A stretch of DNA of 64,000 nt from Buchnera aphidicola (Chaetosiphella stipae setosa) (GTDB taxonomy: Bacteria > Pseudomonadota > Gammaproteobacteria > Enterobacterales > Enterobacteriaceae): contig NZ_OZ060394.1 in NCBI RefSeq assembly GCF_964059095.1, positions 8,106 to 72,105 of the forward strand. Direction: 5' to 3'. The position numbers and the translations under genes were made by a program. The notes under the pieces were generated by a model. That model worked only from the letters and a program-made list of their open reading frames with translations, made no database searches and was not told where the DNA came from. How positions within the stretch are numbered: the stretch's first letter is position 1; each line of letters opens with the position of its first letter. Shown piece by piece: positions 14,550 to 27,300 of the stretch.

Positions 14550-15422
14550 ATGATTGATAAAATGAAATTTTCATCAATAAAATTTTTAAATGTTTTAAAC
14601 ACTTGTATGAGGACTTCCAATAGTTTTCCTATTTTATCTGCTCGTGATGAAAAAAAACTAGCTAAAAAATTATTTAAAAATGGTGATCTTGAATCTGCTA
14701 AGATTTTGATCTTATCACATTTGCGTTTTGTAATACATATTGCTAAAAATTATTCTGGATATGGGTTACCTCAAGCTGATCTAATCCAGGAAGGAAATAT
14801 TGGCTTAATGAAATCTGTAAAAAAATTTAATCCTTATTTAGGAGTACGGTTAATTTCTTTTGCCATTCATTGGATTAAATCTGAAATTCATGAATATGTT
14901 CTGAGAAATTGGAGAATTGTCAAAGTAGCTACAACTAAATCTCAAAGAAAACTTTTTTTTAATTTACGAAAAACAAAAAAAAAAATGGGATGGTTTAACA
15001 AAAGAGAAATCACTTATGTAGCTCAAAAATTAGGAGTTAAAAATAAAGATGTTATTGAAATGGAATCACGTATGTCTGCTAAAGATGTTTTCTTTCATAA
15101 CTACTCTGAGGATGATGATACTAAAGAGTATCCAAAAAATATATCTTCAATTCCTTTTTTAAAAGATAAATTATCTGATTTTACTTATGGAATAGAAAAA
15201 GATAATTGGAAGAAGCATGCTAAAAATAAGTTAAATTTAGCACTTTCATGTTTGGATAAGCGTAGTAGAGATATTATTTATTCACGTTGGTTAGATAAAA
15301 GTAAAAAAAAAAATACTTTACAAAATATAGCAAAGATTTATGGAATTTCTGCTGAAAGAGTGCGTCAATTAGAGAAGAATGCGATGAAAAAATTGCGTTT
15401 AACAATAGAAAATAATAAATAA
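14550..15422 (+). CDS. rpoH: RNA polymerase heat-shock sigma factor RpoH (sigma-32)
   Basis: Directs RNA polymerase to heat-shock promoters such as the one before groES. The 290 residues align along the whole of E. coli sigma-32 (284). Region 2.1-2.2 reads [21 protein letters not shown], the RpoH-box area contains [19 protein letters not shown], and region 4.2 is [16 protein letters not shown]. The ATG at 14550 has an AGGA about eight bases upstream. I see no supportable RNA thermometer. Only RpoD and RpoH are expected as sigma factors in Buchnera, and both are in this window. Confidence 0.97.
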   Translation: MIDKMKFSSIKFLNVLNTCMRTSNSFPILSARDEKKLAKKLFKNGDLESAKILILSHLRFVIHIAKNYSGYGLPQADLIQEGNIGLMKSVKKFNPYLGVRLISFAIHWIKSEIHEYVLRNWRIVKVATTKSQRKLFFNLRKTKKKMGWFNKREITYVAQKLGVKNKDVIEMESRMSAKDVFFHNYSEDDDTKEYPKNISSIPFLKDKLSDFTYGIEKDNWKKHAKNKLNLALSCLDKRSRDIIYSRWLDKSKKKNTLQNIAKIYGISAERVRQLEKNAMKKLRLTIENNK

Positions 15423-15522
15423 CTTAAAAAAAATTCTATTTTTTATATAAAATATTTATTTTTTATTTGTAATAAATTTTTTATATTAAATATTAAAAAA
15501 ATTTTTAAGAAGAGACAATTTC

Positions 15523-17793
15523 ATGAAAATAGTAAATCATATATTAGGTTTTCCTAGAATAGGTTTTAAAAGAGAGTTAAAATTTGCTCAAGAAGATTAT
15601 TGGAAGAAAAAAATTTCAAAATCTGAATTAAAAAAGATTGGATTCAATATAAGAAAAAAAAATTGGATGATTCAAAAAAAAATGGGTTTACAATTTTTGT
15701 CAGTCGGAGATTTTTCATGGTATGACCATGTATTAACTACAAGTATGATGTTAGGAAATATTCCAGAGAGATTTTTAAATAATAAAAAAATAGATTTAGA
15801 TACATTATTTCATATTGCTAGAGGAGTTTCTGTTGATCGAAAACCTACTTTTCCTTCTGAAATGACAAAATGGTTTAATACAAATTATCATTATATTGTT
15901 CCTGAATTTAGTGAGAATAGTTCATTTCATTTCATATGGAAACAAATATTAGATGAGATAGACGAAGCAAAAATTTATAATCGAGATATTAAACCTATCA
16001 TTTTAGGTCCTATGTCTTATCTTTTTTTAGGAAAATCTAATAACGAAAAATTTGATCGTTTTGATTTACTTCCAAAAATTTTACCTATTTATAAAAAAAT
16101 CTTACAATCTATTTCAAAAAAAAAAATTAGTTGGATACAGATAGATGAACCGATTTTAGCATTAGATTTATCTGATCAATTAAAAAAAAAATTTTTATAT
16201 AGTTATCAATTTTTAAAAAGTAATTTAAAAATATTATTAACTACTTATTTTGGAAGTATTGAGCATAATTTTGATATTATTGATTCGATCCCAATTGATG
16301 GTTTACATATAGATTTAATTTATGGAAATTATAATTTAGAAAAAATTCATCAAAAATTATCTTCAAAAATAGTTTTATCATTGGGAGTTATTAATGGAAG
16401 AAATATTTGGAAAAGTGATCTTGTTAAATATTTTAATTTGATTAATAATTTTAAAAAATATCGTAAGAAAATTTGGATTGGTACATCTTGTTCTTTATTG
16501 CATGTGCCTCTTGATTTAGATCAAGAAGAAAATTTAAATCCTATAGTAAAAAATTACCTTTCTTTTGCTGTGCAAAAATGTTATGAATTATTTTTATTAA
16601 GTGATTCTTTAAATACAAATGATAAGAGTTTATTAGAATCTTGGATTTTACCTTTGCGTTCAAGAATTTATTTCAATAAAATTAAAAATAAAGATATTCG
16701 TAATAAATTATCTAATATTTCAAACAAAGATTATCAAAGAAAAAGTCATTATGATATACGATATGAAAAACAACAAAAGAAATTTCATTTACCAATTTTA
16801 CCGACTACTACTATTGGGTCTTTTCCTCAAACAGAAGAATTGAGATTGTTAAGAGCAAAATTTAAAAAGAAAATTTTGCATAAAAAATTATACGAAGAAA
16901 AAATTTTTAAAATTATTAAAGAAAATATTAAAATTCAAGAGAGTTTAGATCTTGATGTTTTAGTCCATGGTGAACCTGAACGTAATGATATGGTTGAATA
17001 TTTTGCTGAAAATTTAGATGGTTTTGTATTTACAGATTATGGTTGGGTACAGAGTTATGGATCTAGATGTGTGAAGCCTCCAATAATATCGCATGATATT
17101 TCTTATATCAAGTCAATTACTGTGTCTTGGATTAAATATGCACAATCTTTAACTAAAAAACCAGTCAAAGGAATGTTAACTGGACCAGTTACAATATTGT
17201 TATGGTCATTTCCTAGAGAGGATATTTCTCGTAAATTAATAGCTAAACAAATTGCATTAGCATTACGAGAAGAAATATTTGAGTTAGAAAAAAATGATAT
17301 TAACATTATACAAGTAGATGAACCTGCTCTTAGAGAAGGCTTGCCATTAAGAAATTTTGAAAAAGAAAAATATTTAAATTGGGCAGTGAATGCATTTAAA
17401 TTGAGTGTTTCTTCAGTTAAAGATACTACTCAAATACATACTCATATGTGTTATTGTGAATTTAATGATATTATGGATGCAATAGTAAATTTAGATGCAG
17501 ATGTGATCACGATTGAAAATGCAAGATCTAAAATGGAAATACTGAGATTTTTTAAAAATTTTCAATATCCTAATAGTATTGGTCCAGGATTTTATGATAT
17601 TCATTCTCCAAATATACCAACTCAAGAAAATTTTATTCAACTAATTAAAAAATCTATAAAATTAATTTCATCAAAAAGATTATGGATAAATCCAGATTGT
17701 GGATTAAAAACTCGATCTTGGAAAGAAGTAAAAGAATCTTTAAAAAATTTAGTTAATGCAACAAAAAAAGTTCGTTTGTTACAAAAATATTAA
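15523..17793 (+). CDS. metE: Cobalamin-independent methionine synthase MetE
   Basis: Transfers the methyl group of 5-methyltetrahydrofolate to homocysteine, the last step of methionine synthesis. The 756 residues equal the E. coli length closely enough that the zinc ligands fall at identical numbers: His641 and Cys643 in HTHMC, Glu665 in TIENARS and Cys726 in NPDCGLKT. The enzyme therefore looks fully functional. Its methyl donor is made by MetF (32658-33512). No metB or metC lies nearby, so homocysteine must come from elsewhere, in Buchnera presumably from host-derived precursors. Confidence 0.97.
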   Translation: MKIVNHILGFPRIGFKRELKFAQEDYWKKKISKSELKKIGFNIRKKNWMIQKKMGLQFLSVGDFSWYDHVLTTSMMLGNIPERFLNNKKIDLDTLFHIARGVSVDRKPTFPSEMTKWFNTNYHYIVPEFSENSSFHFIWKQILDEIDEAKIYNRDIKPIILGPMSYLFLGKSNNEKFDRFDLLPKILPIYKKILQSISKKKISWIQIDEPILALDLSDQLKKKFLYSYQFLKSNLKILLTTYFGSIEHNFDIIDSIPIDGLHIDLIYGNYNLEKIHQKLSSKIVLSLGVINGRNIWKSDLVKYFNLINNFKKYRKKIWIGTSCSLLHVPLDLDQEENLNPIVKNYLSFAVQKCYELFLLSDSLNTNDKSLLESWILPLRSRIYFNKIKNKDIRNKLSNISNKDYQRKSHYDIRYEKQQKKFHLPILPTTTIGSFPQTEELRLLRAKFKKKILHKKLYEEKIFKIIKENIKIQESLDLDVLVHGEPERNDMVEYFAENLDGFVFTDYGWVQSYGSRCVKPPIISHDISYIKSITVSWIKYAQSLTKKPVKGMLTGPVTILLWSFPREDISRKLIAKQIALALREEIFELEKNDINIIQVDEPALREGLPLRNFEKEKYLNWAVNAFKLSVSSVKDTTQIHTHMCYCEFNDIMDAIVNLDADVITIENARSKMEILRFFKNFQYPNSIGPGFYDIHSPNIPTQENFIQLIKKSIKLISSKRLWINPDCGLKTRSWKEVKESLKNLVNATKKVRLLQKY

Positions 17794-17798
17794 TTAAT

Positions 17799-17834
17799 AA
17801 ATTTTAGCAAAGTAATCTTTGCTAAAATTTTTAT
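17799..17834. terminator. Intrinsic terminator after metE
   Basis: A perfect 14-bp stem, 17799-17812 with 17817-17830, core TTTTAGCAAAG and CTTTGCTAAAA, and a 4-base TAAT loop, six bases after the metE stop. The symmetric A/T flanks could serve both strands. The purH end lies about 110 bases further on, convergent. Confidence 0.85.
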
Positions 17835-17944
17835 AATATATATTTTTGATATCAATATATTTTTTTAAATATGACATATTTATCAAGAATAATTTTTTCG
17901 TTAAATTTTTTTGAATTTTATTAAATATTTTTATAAAAAAATTT

Positions 17945-19477
17945 TTAATGTTTAAAATGTCGAATATGAGTAAAGATCATGGATATATTTTCATGGTTTA
18001 CTGCATTAATTATTTCTTTATCTTTGATAGATCCTCCTGGTTGAATAATACATGATATGTTGTTTTTTTTTGCTTCTTGAATATTGTCTGTAAATGGAAA
18101 AAATGCGTCTGAAGCCATTGTAATATTTTTTTTATGTATATTATTTTCATGCATTTTTATATTTGCATTTTTTATAGAGAAAATTCTACTAGTTTGTCCT
18201 GTACCAATTGCAATAGTAGATTTTTTATATACATAAACTATACCATTAGATTTTACAAATTTCGCTATTTTCCATCCAAAAATCGCATCTTTAATTTCTA
18301 ATTTAGTTGGTTTTTTTTGACTTACTATATTTTCTTTATTGAATTTAAAATTATCATAGTCTTTTTCTTGTATTAAAAATTGATTATTGATGGTTTTAAT
18401 ATCGAATTGTTTATAGAAATTTATTTTTTTATTATTTGTAATTAATATTTTAATATTTTTTTTTTTTTGTAGAAATTTTTGTGAATTAATAGAAATTTTT
18501 GGTGCAATAATTATTTCTACAAATTGATTTTGTATAATTTTTTGTACTATTTTTGATTTTAATTTTTTATTAAATGCAATTATTCCGCCAAAAGCAGATT
18601 CAGGATCGCATAAATAAGCATGATTATATGCTTGTAAAAGATTTTTTTTTGTGGAAGCACCACATGGAGTACCATGTTTAATTATTACACATGAAGGTTT
18701 ATTAAATTGTGTCACACATTCTAATGCAATATTTGCATCTATAATGTTATTATATGAAAGTTTTTTTCCTTGAATTTTTTTAAATATTTGATCTGTTTTT
18801 TTAAAATTATTGTCTATATATAGCGCTGATTTTTGATGAGGATTTTCTCCGTAAATTAAATTTTTTTTTTTTTTTAAAATAATTTTAATTTTTTTCGGAA
18901 ATATTTTTTTTTTATTTATTAAATCATATTTTTTTTTAAAAGTGTGATATATTTTTTTTTCATATTTTGCAGAATATTTAAATGCTTTCATAGCTAATTT
19001 TAGTTTGGATTTTTTAGAAATTTTTTTTTTCTTTAAAATTTTTTCTATAATATATTTATAGTCTTGAATATCTGTAATAACAATGACATTTTTATAATTT
19101 TTTGCTGCTGCTCTAATTAGAGAGGGTCCTCCTATATCTATATATTTTGTATATTTTTTTTTTTGAAACGGATAAAAATTTACTATTACTAAATTAATAG
19201 AAAGAATTTTTTTTTTTTTTATTATTCGAGAGTCTAATATTGGGTGACTTAGTATTCCTGAATATATTTTTGGATGTAAAGTTTTTATTTTTCCATGAAA
19301 CATTTCTTTACATTTTGTATAATCGGATATTTTTGAACAAGGTATCTTGTTTTTTTTTAAAAGTTTTCTTGTTCCTTTGGTTGATAAAATTTTTATTTTA
19401 TTTTGTGTTAAAATTTTAGCTAATTTCAGTATTTTTGATTTATCAAATACGCTGATTAATGCATTTTTTATTTTCAT
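17945..19477 (-). CDS. purH: Bifunctional AICAR transformylase / IMP cyclohydrolase
   Basis: Catalyses the last two steps of IMP synthesis: formylation of AICAR with 10-formyl-THF, then ring closure. The 510 residues (E. coli 529) hold an N-terminal cyclohydrolase domain with KTLHPK (65-70) and a C-terminal transformylase domain with Lys267-His268 in the IIKHGTPCG motif, ending IQPGGSI and IRHFKH. purD, the operon partner in E. coli, is absent. Most de novo purine genes are known to be lost in Buchnera, so the likely substrate is AICAR released by histidine synthesis. Confidence 0.96.
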   Translation of the reverse strand: MKIKNALISVFDKSKILKLAKILTQNKIKILSTKGTRKLLKKNKIPCSKISDYTKCKEMFHGKIKTLHPKIYSGILSHPILDSRIIKKKKILSINLVIVNFYPFQKKKYTKYIDIGGPSLIRAAAKNYKNVIVITDIQDYKYIIEKILKKKKISKKSKLKLAMKAFKYSAKYEKKIYHTFKKKYDLINKKKIFPKKIKIILKKKKNLIYGENPHQKSALYIDNNFKKTDQIFKKIQGKKLSYNNIIDANIALECVTQFNKPSCVIIKHGTPCGASTKKNLLQAYNHAYLCDPESAFGGIIAFNKKLKSKIVQKIIQNQFVEIIIAPKISINSQKFLQKKKNIKILITNNKKINFYKQFDIKTINNQFLIQEKDYDNFKFNKENIVSQKKPTKLEIKDAIFGWKIAKFVKSNGIVYVYKKSTIAIGTGQTSRIFSIKNANIKMHENNIHKKNITMASDAFFPFTDNIQEAKKNNISCIIQPGGSIKDKEIINAVNHENISMIFTHIRHFKH

Positions 19478-19596
19478 ATTTTTTATTTATTGATAATAAC
19501 TATTTAAAAGATTTTAGATTAATTTATATAAAAATATTTTATATTAAATTATAAGGATTTGGTATATAATAAATTTTGTTCATGATTACTTGAGTC

Positions 19597-19623
19597 AGTA
19601 GGGATTAATGTGTTTTCCCTACT
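19597..19623 (-). terminator. Hairpin between hupA and purH, possible terminator
   Basis: AGTAGGGA (19597-19604) pairs with TCCCTACT (19616-19623), an 8-bp stem with an 11-base loop. It lies just after the hupA stop on the minus strand, with G+C-rich pairs that stand out in this background. The minus-strand 3' flank lacks a T-run, so it could instead be a processing or stability element. Confidence 0.5.
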
Positions 19624-19636
19624 AGTATAAAAATTT

Positions 19637-19909
19637 TTATTTAACTGCTTCTTTTAGAGTTTTTCCAGAAATAAAAGAAGGAACTTTGGTTGCTAATATT
19701 TGTATTTCTTGTCCTGTTTTTGGATTTCTACCTGTACGTGCTGATCGTTTGTTAATTTTGAATGTTCCAAATCCAACTAATTGTACGTTTTCTTCTTTTT
19801 TTAGAGATTTTGTAATTTCAGATAATATTAAGTCTAATATATCTTTTGCTTTTATTTTAGAAATAAAAGATTTTTTTGAAACAATGTCTATTAATTGTGA
19901 TTTATTCAT
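19637..19909 (-). CDS. hupA: DNA-binding protein HU-alpha
   Basis: Small basic nucleoid protein that bends DNA as a dimer. I start at the ATG at 19907-19909 (90 residues, the standard length), because an AAGGA lies eight bases before it; the ATG nine bases further upstream overlaps that Shine-Dalgarno. [14 protein letters not shown] begins the protein, and the DNA-binding arm motif [12 protein letters not shown] is intact. hupB is not in the window; one HU copy is usual in Buchnera. It follows rpoC by 122 bases on the same strand and precedes purH. Confidence 0.96.
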   Translation of the reverse strand: MNKSQLIDIVSKKSFISKIKAKDILDLILSEITKSLKKEENVQLVGFGTFKINKRSARTGRNPKTGQEIQILATKVPSFISGKTLKEAVK

Positions 19910-20031
19910 TATTTTCATCCTTCTTGAATATTATTTTTTTAGAACAATATGATTTTTTTTTAAAATTTTTTTAAATTTTTTATTTAATATTAAATTTTAA
20001 TATTTTTTTAGAATATATTTTTTAAAAATTT

Positions 20032-23000
20032 TTATAAATTATTTGAATTTAATAGTTCTGATAAATTTGCAGAAGCTTTTTCTAAACTCGTTTGTTTTTT
20101 TGAAGATGATTTATTTTTTTTATTTTTATTAAATTTATTTTTTTTGATATTTTTTTTCAATAATCTATCTTGATGATATGAATAACCTGTTCCTGCAGGG
20201 ATTAATCTTCCAACAATAACGTTTTCTTTTAATCCTCTTAGTTCATCTATTTTTCCTGCAACTGCAGATTCTGTTAAGACTCTTGTTGTTTCTTGAAAAG
20301 ACGCTGCAGAAATAAAAGATTCTGTAGCAAGAGAAGCTTTTGTAATTCCTAATAAATCTCTTTCGTAACATATTTTTTTTTTATTATTTTTTTTTAATTT
20401 GATATTAGATATTCTGATGCGAGAATATTCTACTTGTTCTCCGTTTAAAAATTTAGATTCTCCATAATTTGTAATAGTTGCTTTTCTTAACATTTGTCGA
20501 ATAATAACTTCAATGTGTTTATCATTAATTTTCACTCCTTGTAATCGATATACTTCTTGTACTTCATTAATAATATATCTTGTAACAGCTTGAATACCTC
20601 TTAATCTTAAAATATCATGAGGTGATTCTGGACCGTCGGATATCACATCTCCTTTTTCTATTCTTTCTCCTTCAAATACATTCAATTGCCTCCATTTTGG
20701 AATCATTTCTTCATATGAAAATTTTTCATTTATTGGAGTAATTATTAATCTTCTTTTTCCTTTTGTTTCTTTTCCAAAAGATATAATTCCGCTTTTTTCA
20801 GCTAAAATTGCTGGTTCTTTTGGTTTTCTTGCTTCGAATAAATCTGCTACTCTAGGAAGTCCACCAGTAATATCTTTTGTACTAACAGATTCTTGAGGTA
20901 CTTTTGCTAATATATCTCCAGAACTTATTTTTTCTCCATCTTGAACATGAACAATTGTTTTTCCAGGCAAAAAATATTGCGCTGGCATTTGCGTTCCTGG
21001 TATGAAAACATCTTTTTTATCTGATTTTATTATTTTTAAAGCAGGTCTGAGATCTTTTCCTAATGCTGTTCGATTTGAAAGATCTAAAATAATAATTGAT
21101 GATATTCCAGTCATTTCATCAGTTTTTTTTATGATGCTTTGCCCTTCTAACATATCTATAAATTTTATGTATCCGTTAACTTCTGTTATTACAGGAATAG
21201 TATGAGGATCCCATGTAGCTATTATTTCTCCAGAAAAAACTTTTTCATGATTTTTTTTTTCTAGAATTGCTCCGTAAGGAATTTTGTAATTTTCTTGAGT
21301 TCTTCCTATTGAATCAATGATTTTTAGTTCAACATTTCTAGAAGTAATAACTATTTTATCCGAGGAGTTAATAACGAATTTTGAATTATTTAATCTTATA
21401 TTTCCATCATTTTTTGCTCTAATATTAGATTCTGTTGCTGTTCTTGAAGCGGCACCACCAATATGAAACGTTCTCATAGTTAATTGCGTTCCTGGTTCTC
21501 CTATAGATTGCGCTGCAATGACTCCAATCGCTTCTCCTTTTTTTACTAATTCCCCTCTTGCTAAATCTCTTCCATAACAGTATGCACATACACCAAAATT
21601 TGTTTCGCAATGTACAACTGATCTTACTTTAACTTTTTCGATGGAATTTTTTTCTAAAATATTGCAGTATTTTTCATTTAATAATGTATTTTTTTTAATT
21701 AAAATTTTTTTAGAATTTAATTTTAAAATATCTTTTAAAACGACTCTACCAAGAATTCTTTCTATTAATGGTTCTTTAATGTTTCCACCTTCTATGACAG
21801 AAGTCATAGTAATTCCTTTTTTTGTTTTACAATCTTTTTCTGTGACTACTAAATCTTGTGCTACATCTACTAATCTTCGTGTTAAATATCCGGAATTAGC
21901 TGTTTTTAATGCTGTATCAGCTAATCCTTTTCGTGCTCCATGGGTTGAAATAAAGTATTGTAAAACATTTAATCCTTCTCTAAAATTTGCTGTAATTGGT
22001 GTTTCTATAATCGATCCATCTGGTTTAGCCATTAAACCTCGCATTCCTGCAAGTTGACGTATTTGAGCAGCTGAACCTCTAGCTCCTGAATCTGCCATAA
22101 TAAAAATGCTGTTAAAAGAAGTTTGTTTTTTTCTTTCTCCTTTTGTATTTTTAGTTTTTACAGTTGATAAATTTTTCATCATAGATTTTGAAATTTTTTC
22201 ATTTGCTGCTGACCAAATATCTATGACTTTATTATATTTTTCTCCTTTTGTAACTAGTCCTGATTGAAATTGTTCTTGAATATCCAATACTTCTATTTTT
22301 GCATCATTGATAATTTGTGTTTTTTGAAAAGGTATTTCCATATCATCAATCCCTACAGAAGATCCCGAACGTGCAGCATATGAAAATCCTGTATACATAA
22401 TTTGATCTGCAAACAATACTGTTTTTTTAATTCCTAAGATTCTATGACATGTATTAATCATGTAAGAAATAGAATTTTTTTTTAAAGTTTTGTTGATCAT
22501 AGAAAAAGGAAGTCCTTTCGGGACGATATTCCATAAAATAGCTCGTCCTATAGTTGTTTTAATAATTTTTTGATATTTTTTTTGAATTTTTTTTTCTTTT
22601 TTTTCATATTCTGTAATTCTAATTTTTACAATAGAATGTAGTTCTGCTAATCCTAATTGATAAATTTTTTCTGCTTCTTTAGGTCCTGAAAGAAGCATGT
22701 TTTCTCCTTTTCCATTTTTTTTTTCTCGAGTCATATAATATAAACCAAGCACAACATCTTGAGATGGAACAACAATGGGTTCACCATTTGCTGGAGAAAG
22801 TATGTTATTTGTTGACATCATTAAATTTCTTGCTTCAACTTGAGATTCTAGTGTTAGAGGTATATGAACAGCCATTTGATCGCCATCAAAGTCAGCGTTA
22901 TATGCTGCACATACTAAAGGGTGTAATTGAATTGCTTTTCCTTCAATTAGTATAGGTTCAAAAGCTTGTATTCCTAATCTATGTAGAGTAGGTGCTCTAT

Positions 23001-24270
23001 TTAATAAAATAGGATGTTTTTTGATTACTTCATCTAAAATATCCCAGACAATAGGTTCTTCTTTTTCTACCATTTTTTTTGCAGATTTGATTGTATTTGC
23101 TAGGTTTTTTTCTTCTAGTTTTCCATATATAAATGGTTTAAAAAGTTCTAAAGCCATTTTTTTAGGTAATCCACATTGATTTAATTTTAGATAAGGTCCG
23201 ACTGTTATTACAGATCTTCCAGAATAATCTACTCTTTTTCCTAATAAATTTTGACGGAATCTTCCTTGTTTTCCTTTAATCATATCTGCTAATGATTTTA
23301 AAGGTCTTTTATTTGATCCAATAATTGCTCTTCCTCTTCTGCCATTATCTAAAAGAGCGTCTACTGATTCTTGCAACATTCTTTTTTCATTTCTAATGAT
23401 AATATCTGGAGCAGATAGTTCCAATAATCTTTTTAAACGATTATTTCTATTAATTACTCTTCTATATAAATCATTAAGATCAGAGGTTGCAAATCTTCCT
23501 CCATCTAAAGGGACTAGTGGTCTTAAATCTGGAGGTAATATTGGTAAAACAGTTAAAATCATCCATTCAGGTTTATTATTTGATTGTATAAAGGATTCTA
23601 TTAATTTAATTCTTTTTGTGATTTTTTTTTTCTTTGTTTCAGAGTTTGTTTTTTTTAGTTCTTTTCGGATTTTTTTACATTCTTTTTTTAAGTTTATTTT
23701 TTTTAGAAGATTTTGTATTGCTTCAGCTCCCATTTGAGCGATAAATTCATCTCCGTATTTTTCTATGGCTTCAATATTTTGTTCTTCAGTTAAAATTGAT
23801 TTATTTTTTAGTTTTGTCATTCCTTGATCAATAATTACGTATGATTCAAAATATAAGACTCTTTCAATATCTCTTAAAGGCATATCTAAGAGTAAACCAA
23901 TTCTAGATGGTAATGATTTTAAAAACCATATATGTGCTATAGGAGAAGCAAGTTCAATATGACCCATTCTTGAGCGTCTTACTTTACTTTTTGTTACTTC
24001 AACTCCACATTTTTCACATATTACTCCTCTATGTTTTAATCTTTTATATTTTCCACATAAACATTCATAGTCTTTTATTGGACCAAATATTTTTGCACAA
24101 AATAATCCATCTCTTTCAGGTTTAAATGTTCTATAATTTATAGTTTCTGGTTTTTTTACTTCGCCATAAGACCAAGATCTCATTATTTCTGGTGAAGATA
24201 AAGAGATTTTTATTGCATTAAAATCTTCTAAAATATTTTTTGATTTAATAAATTTAAATAATTCTTTCAA
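20032..24270 (-). CDS. rpoC: RNA polymerase beta' subunit
   Basis: Catalytic subunit of RNA polymerase. No ATG fits: the gene opens with tandem TTG codons (24273 and 24270) behind an AGGA. I choose the second, giving 1412 residues and MKELFKFIK, which matches the GTG-initiated E. coli MKDLLKFLK. The first zinc site CLCG...CEKC is near 70-88, the catalytic NADFDGD near 460, and the second zinc site includes [11 protein letters not shown]. The C-terminal tail is lysine/serine-rich. It lies 74 bases after rpoB in the usual operon order. Confidence 0.96.
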   Translation of the reverse strand: MKELFKFIKSKNILEDFNAIKISLSSPEIMRSWSYGEVKKPETINYRTFKPERDGLFCAKIFGPIKDYECLCGKYKRLKHRGVICEKCGVEVTKSKVRRSRMGHIELASPIAHIWFLKSLPSRIGLLLDMPLRDIERVLYFESYVIIDQGMTKLKNKSILTEEQNIEAIEKYGDEFIAQMGAEAIQNLLKKINLKKECKKIRKELKKTNSETKKKKITKRIKLIESFIQSNNKPEWMILTVLPILPPDLRPLVPLDGGRFATSDLNDLYRRVINRNNRLKRLLELSAPDIIIRNEKRMLQESVDALLDNGRRGRAIIGSNKRPLKSLADMIKGKQGRFRQNLLGKRVDYSGRSVITVGPYLKLNQCGLPKKMALELFKPFIYGKLEEKNLANTIKSAKKMVEKEEPIVWDILDEVIKKHPILLNRAPTLHRLGIQAFEPILIEGKAIQLHPLVCAAYNADFDGDQMAVHIPLTLESQVEARNLMMSTNNILSPANGEPIVVPSQDVVLGLYYMTREKKNGKGENMLLSGPKEAEKIYQLGLAELHSIVKIRITEYEKKEKKIQKKYQKIIKTTIGRAILWNIVPKGLPFSMINKTLKKNSISYMINTCHRILGIKKTVLFADQIMYTGFSYAARSGSSVGIDDMEIPFQKTQIINDAKIEVLDIQEQFQSGLVTKGEKYNKVIDIWSAANEKISKSMMKNLSTVKTKNTKGERKKQTSFNSIFIMADSGARGSAAQIRQLAGMRGLMAKPDGSIIETPITANFREGLNVLQYFISTHGARKGLADTALKTANSGYLTRRLVDVAQDLVVTEKDCKTKKGITMTSVIEGGNIKEPLIERILGRVVLKDILKLNSKKILIKKNTLLNEKYCNILEKNSIEKVKVRSVVHCETNFGVCAYCYGRDLARGELVKKGEAIGVIAAQSIGEPGTQLTMRTFHIGGAASRTATESNIRAKNDGNIRLNNSKFVINSSDKIVITSRNVELKIIDSIGRTQENYKIPYGAILEKKNHEKVFSGEIIATWDPHTIPVITEVNGYIKFIDMLEGQSIIKKTDEMTGISSIIILDLSNRTALGKDLRPALKIIKSDKKDVFIPGTQMPAQYFLPGKTIVHVQDGEKISSGDILAKVPQESVSTKDITGGLPRVADLFEARKPKEPAILAEKSGIISFGKETKGKRRLIITPINEKFSYEEMIPKWRQLNVFEGERIEKGDVISDGPESPHDILRLRGIQAVTRYIINEVQEVYRLQGVKINDKHIEVIIRQMLRKATITNYGESKFLNGEQVEYSRIRISNIKLKKNNKKKICYERDLLGITKASLATESFISAASFQETTRVLTESAVAGKIDELRGLKENVIVGRLIPAGTGYSYHQDRLLKKNIKKNKFNKNKKNKSSSKKQTSLEKASANLSELLNSNNL

Positions 24271-24344
24271 CAATTTATTCCTGTATTTTTTAATATTTTT
24301 AAAATAAAAATATTATTTATTTAAAATTGATTATTTTATGTTTT

Positions 24345-27300
24345 TTATTTTTCTAATTCTATATTAATACCTAGAGAACGAATTTCTTTTAGAAGAACAT
24401 TAAATGATTCTGGCATTCCAGGTTCCATTTTATGATTTCCATCAACAATATTTTTATACATTTTTGTTCTACCGCTTACATCATCTGATTTTACAGTTAA
24501 CATTTCTTGTAATGTATATGACGCTCCGTATGCTTCTAACGCCCAAACTTCCATTTCTCCGAATCTTTGCCCACCAAATTGCGCTTTTCCTCCTAATGGT
24601 TGTTGCGTAACTAAACTATAAGATCCTGTAGAACGAGCATGCATTTTATCATCAACTAAATGATTTAATTTTAATATATACATATAACCTACAGTGACAG
24701 GTCTTTCAAATTTTTCTCCTGTTCTACCATCAAATAAATCTATTTGGCCGGAACTATGAAAACCAGATAATTTTAAAAGATCTTTGATTTCTTTTTCTTG
24801 TGCCCCGTCAAATACGGGTGTAGATACTGGAATTCCATTTTTATAATTTTGAGCTAAACATAATACTTCTTCATCAGTAAATTTATTTAAATTAACTTTT
24901 TGGCGTTGATTATAACCTATGTCAAAAGTTTTTTGCATAAAAGAACGAAGTTTATGAAATGTTTTATATTTATTTAATATTTTCGTGATTTTGTCTCCTA
25001 TTCCCTTAGCAGCTAATCCTAAATGCGTTTCTAGTATTTGCCCAATATTCATTCTAGAAGGAACACCTAATGGGTTTAAAACAATATCCACTGGTATACC
25101 ATTTTTATCATATGGCATATCTTCTACTGGATTTATTTTTGATATTACTCCTTTATTTCCATGTCTTCCAGCCATTTTATCTCCTGTTTGAACGTATCTT
25201 TTAACGGCTAAGTATACTTTTACAATTTTTAAAATACCTGGAGATAAATCATCACATTTAGTAATTTGTTTTTTTTTGTTGTGTATTTTTTTTTTAAATT
25301 TTTTTTGTAAGTTATTATATTGTATTTTAAATTCATTTAATTGAGTTTGATATTTTTTTTTTAATTTTAAATTAAACCATTTTTTTGGAATCATTTTTTT
25401 AAAATTTTCGTATATCATACCAGATTTTATTAAAAGATTTTTGACTTGTCTTAACAAACCCATTTCGAAAATATTTTTTTGTTCAGATAAATTATTTATC
25501 ATATTTTTTATTTGCATTTCTTCAATTTCTAAAGTTCTTTTATCTTTTTTAATTCCATCTCTTGTAAATATTTGTACATCTATTACTGTTCCAAGAATTC
25601 CATTTGGAACCCTTAAAGAAGTATCTTTGACATCAGATGCTTTTTCGCCAAATATTGCTCGTAAAAGTTTTTCTTCTGGGGTTAATTGAGTTTCTCCTTT
25701 CGGTGTCACTTTTCCAACTAATATATCTCCTCCGTTAACATCTGCTCCAATATATACAATTCCTGATTCATCTAAATTAGATAATGCAGATTCTCCAATA
25801 TTAGGTATATCTGCAGTAATTTCTTCTGTTCCAAGTTTTGTATCTCGAGAAATACATGAAAGTTCTTGAATATGAATACTTGTGAAACGATCTTTTTGTA
25901 CTACTTTTTCAGATATTAATATAGAATCTTCGAAGTTATATCCATTCCATGGCATAAAAGCAACTCTCATATTTTGCCCTAAAGCTAATTCTCCAAGATC
26001 TGTTGCTGGTCCGTCACCTAATACATCACCTTTTTTTATTATATCGTTTAAATATACACATGGATTTTGATTAATACATGTATTTTGGTTAGATCTTTTA
26101 TATTTTATTAAATTATAAATGTCAATTCCTGTATCATTTTTTTTTATCTCGTTTTTATTAACTTTTACAATGATTTGAGAAGCATCAACGTAATGAATTT
26201 TTCCTCCTCTTTTAGCAATTATTGTGATTCCTGAATCGATTGCGACTATTCTTTCCATTCCTGTTCCGACTAATGGTTTCTCTGCTTTTAATAGCGGAAC
26301 AGCTTGTCTTTGCATATTAGCTCCCATTAATGCGCGGTTAGCATCATCATGTTCTAAAAAAGGTATTAAAGACGCACCTACGGAAACTATTTGTTGATTA
26401 GAAATATCCATATAATCAATTTTTTTTTTTTTAAATAAGTTGGATTCTCCTTTATTTCTACATATTACTAGTTTATCAAGGATTTTTTGATTTTGATTAA
26501 CATTCGTATTTGCTTGAGCAATGATAAAGTTTCCTTCTTCAATTGCAGAAAGATATTTTATTTTATTTGTTACATATCCTTTGTGTACTTTTCTATATGG
26601 TGTTTCTAAAAATCCATATATATTTGTTCTTGCATATATTGATAAAGAGTTAATCAAGCCAATATTTGGTCCTTCTGGAGTTTCTATTGGACACACTCTT
26701 CCATAATGTGTAGGATGTACATCTCGTACTTCAAATCCTGCTCTTTCACGAGTTAAACCTCCTATTCCTAAGGCAGATATTCTTCGTTTATGAGTAATTT
26801 CTGATAAAGGATTATTTTGATCCATAAATTGAGAAAGTTGGCTAGAACCAAAAAATTCTTTTACTGCAGCAGAAATAGGTTTTGCATTTATCATATCTTG
26901 AGGCATTAAATTTTCTATATCTCCTGCTGATAATCTTTCTTTGACTGCTCTCTCTACTCTAATTAAACCAATTCTAAACTGATTTTCTGTCATTTCTCCT
27001 ACAGATCTCACTCGTCTATTTCCTAAGTGATCAATATCATCTATTTCTCCTTTTCCGTTTCTTATATAAATTAGTTTTTTTATAACATCAACTATATCTT
27101 TTTTACTCAGTGTATTTTTTCCAGTAATTTTTTTTCTTAATAGAGATCTATTAAATTTCATTCTTCCTACAGAAGATAAATCATATTTTTCTTCCATAAA
27201 AAATAATGATTCAAAAAGTTTTTCAGCTGTTTCTGATGTTGGAGGTTCTCCAGGACGCATCATACGATAAATTTCAATTAGAGCGCTACTTTTATCTGTT

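Noticed and set aside
21641-22057. 138-codon plus-strand open frame inside rpoC
   Set aside because: Antisense shadow of RpoC; rpoC motifs on the minus strand explain the sequence.
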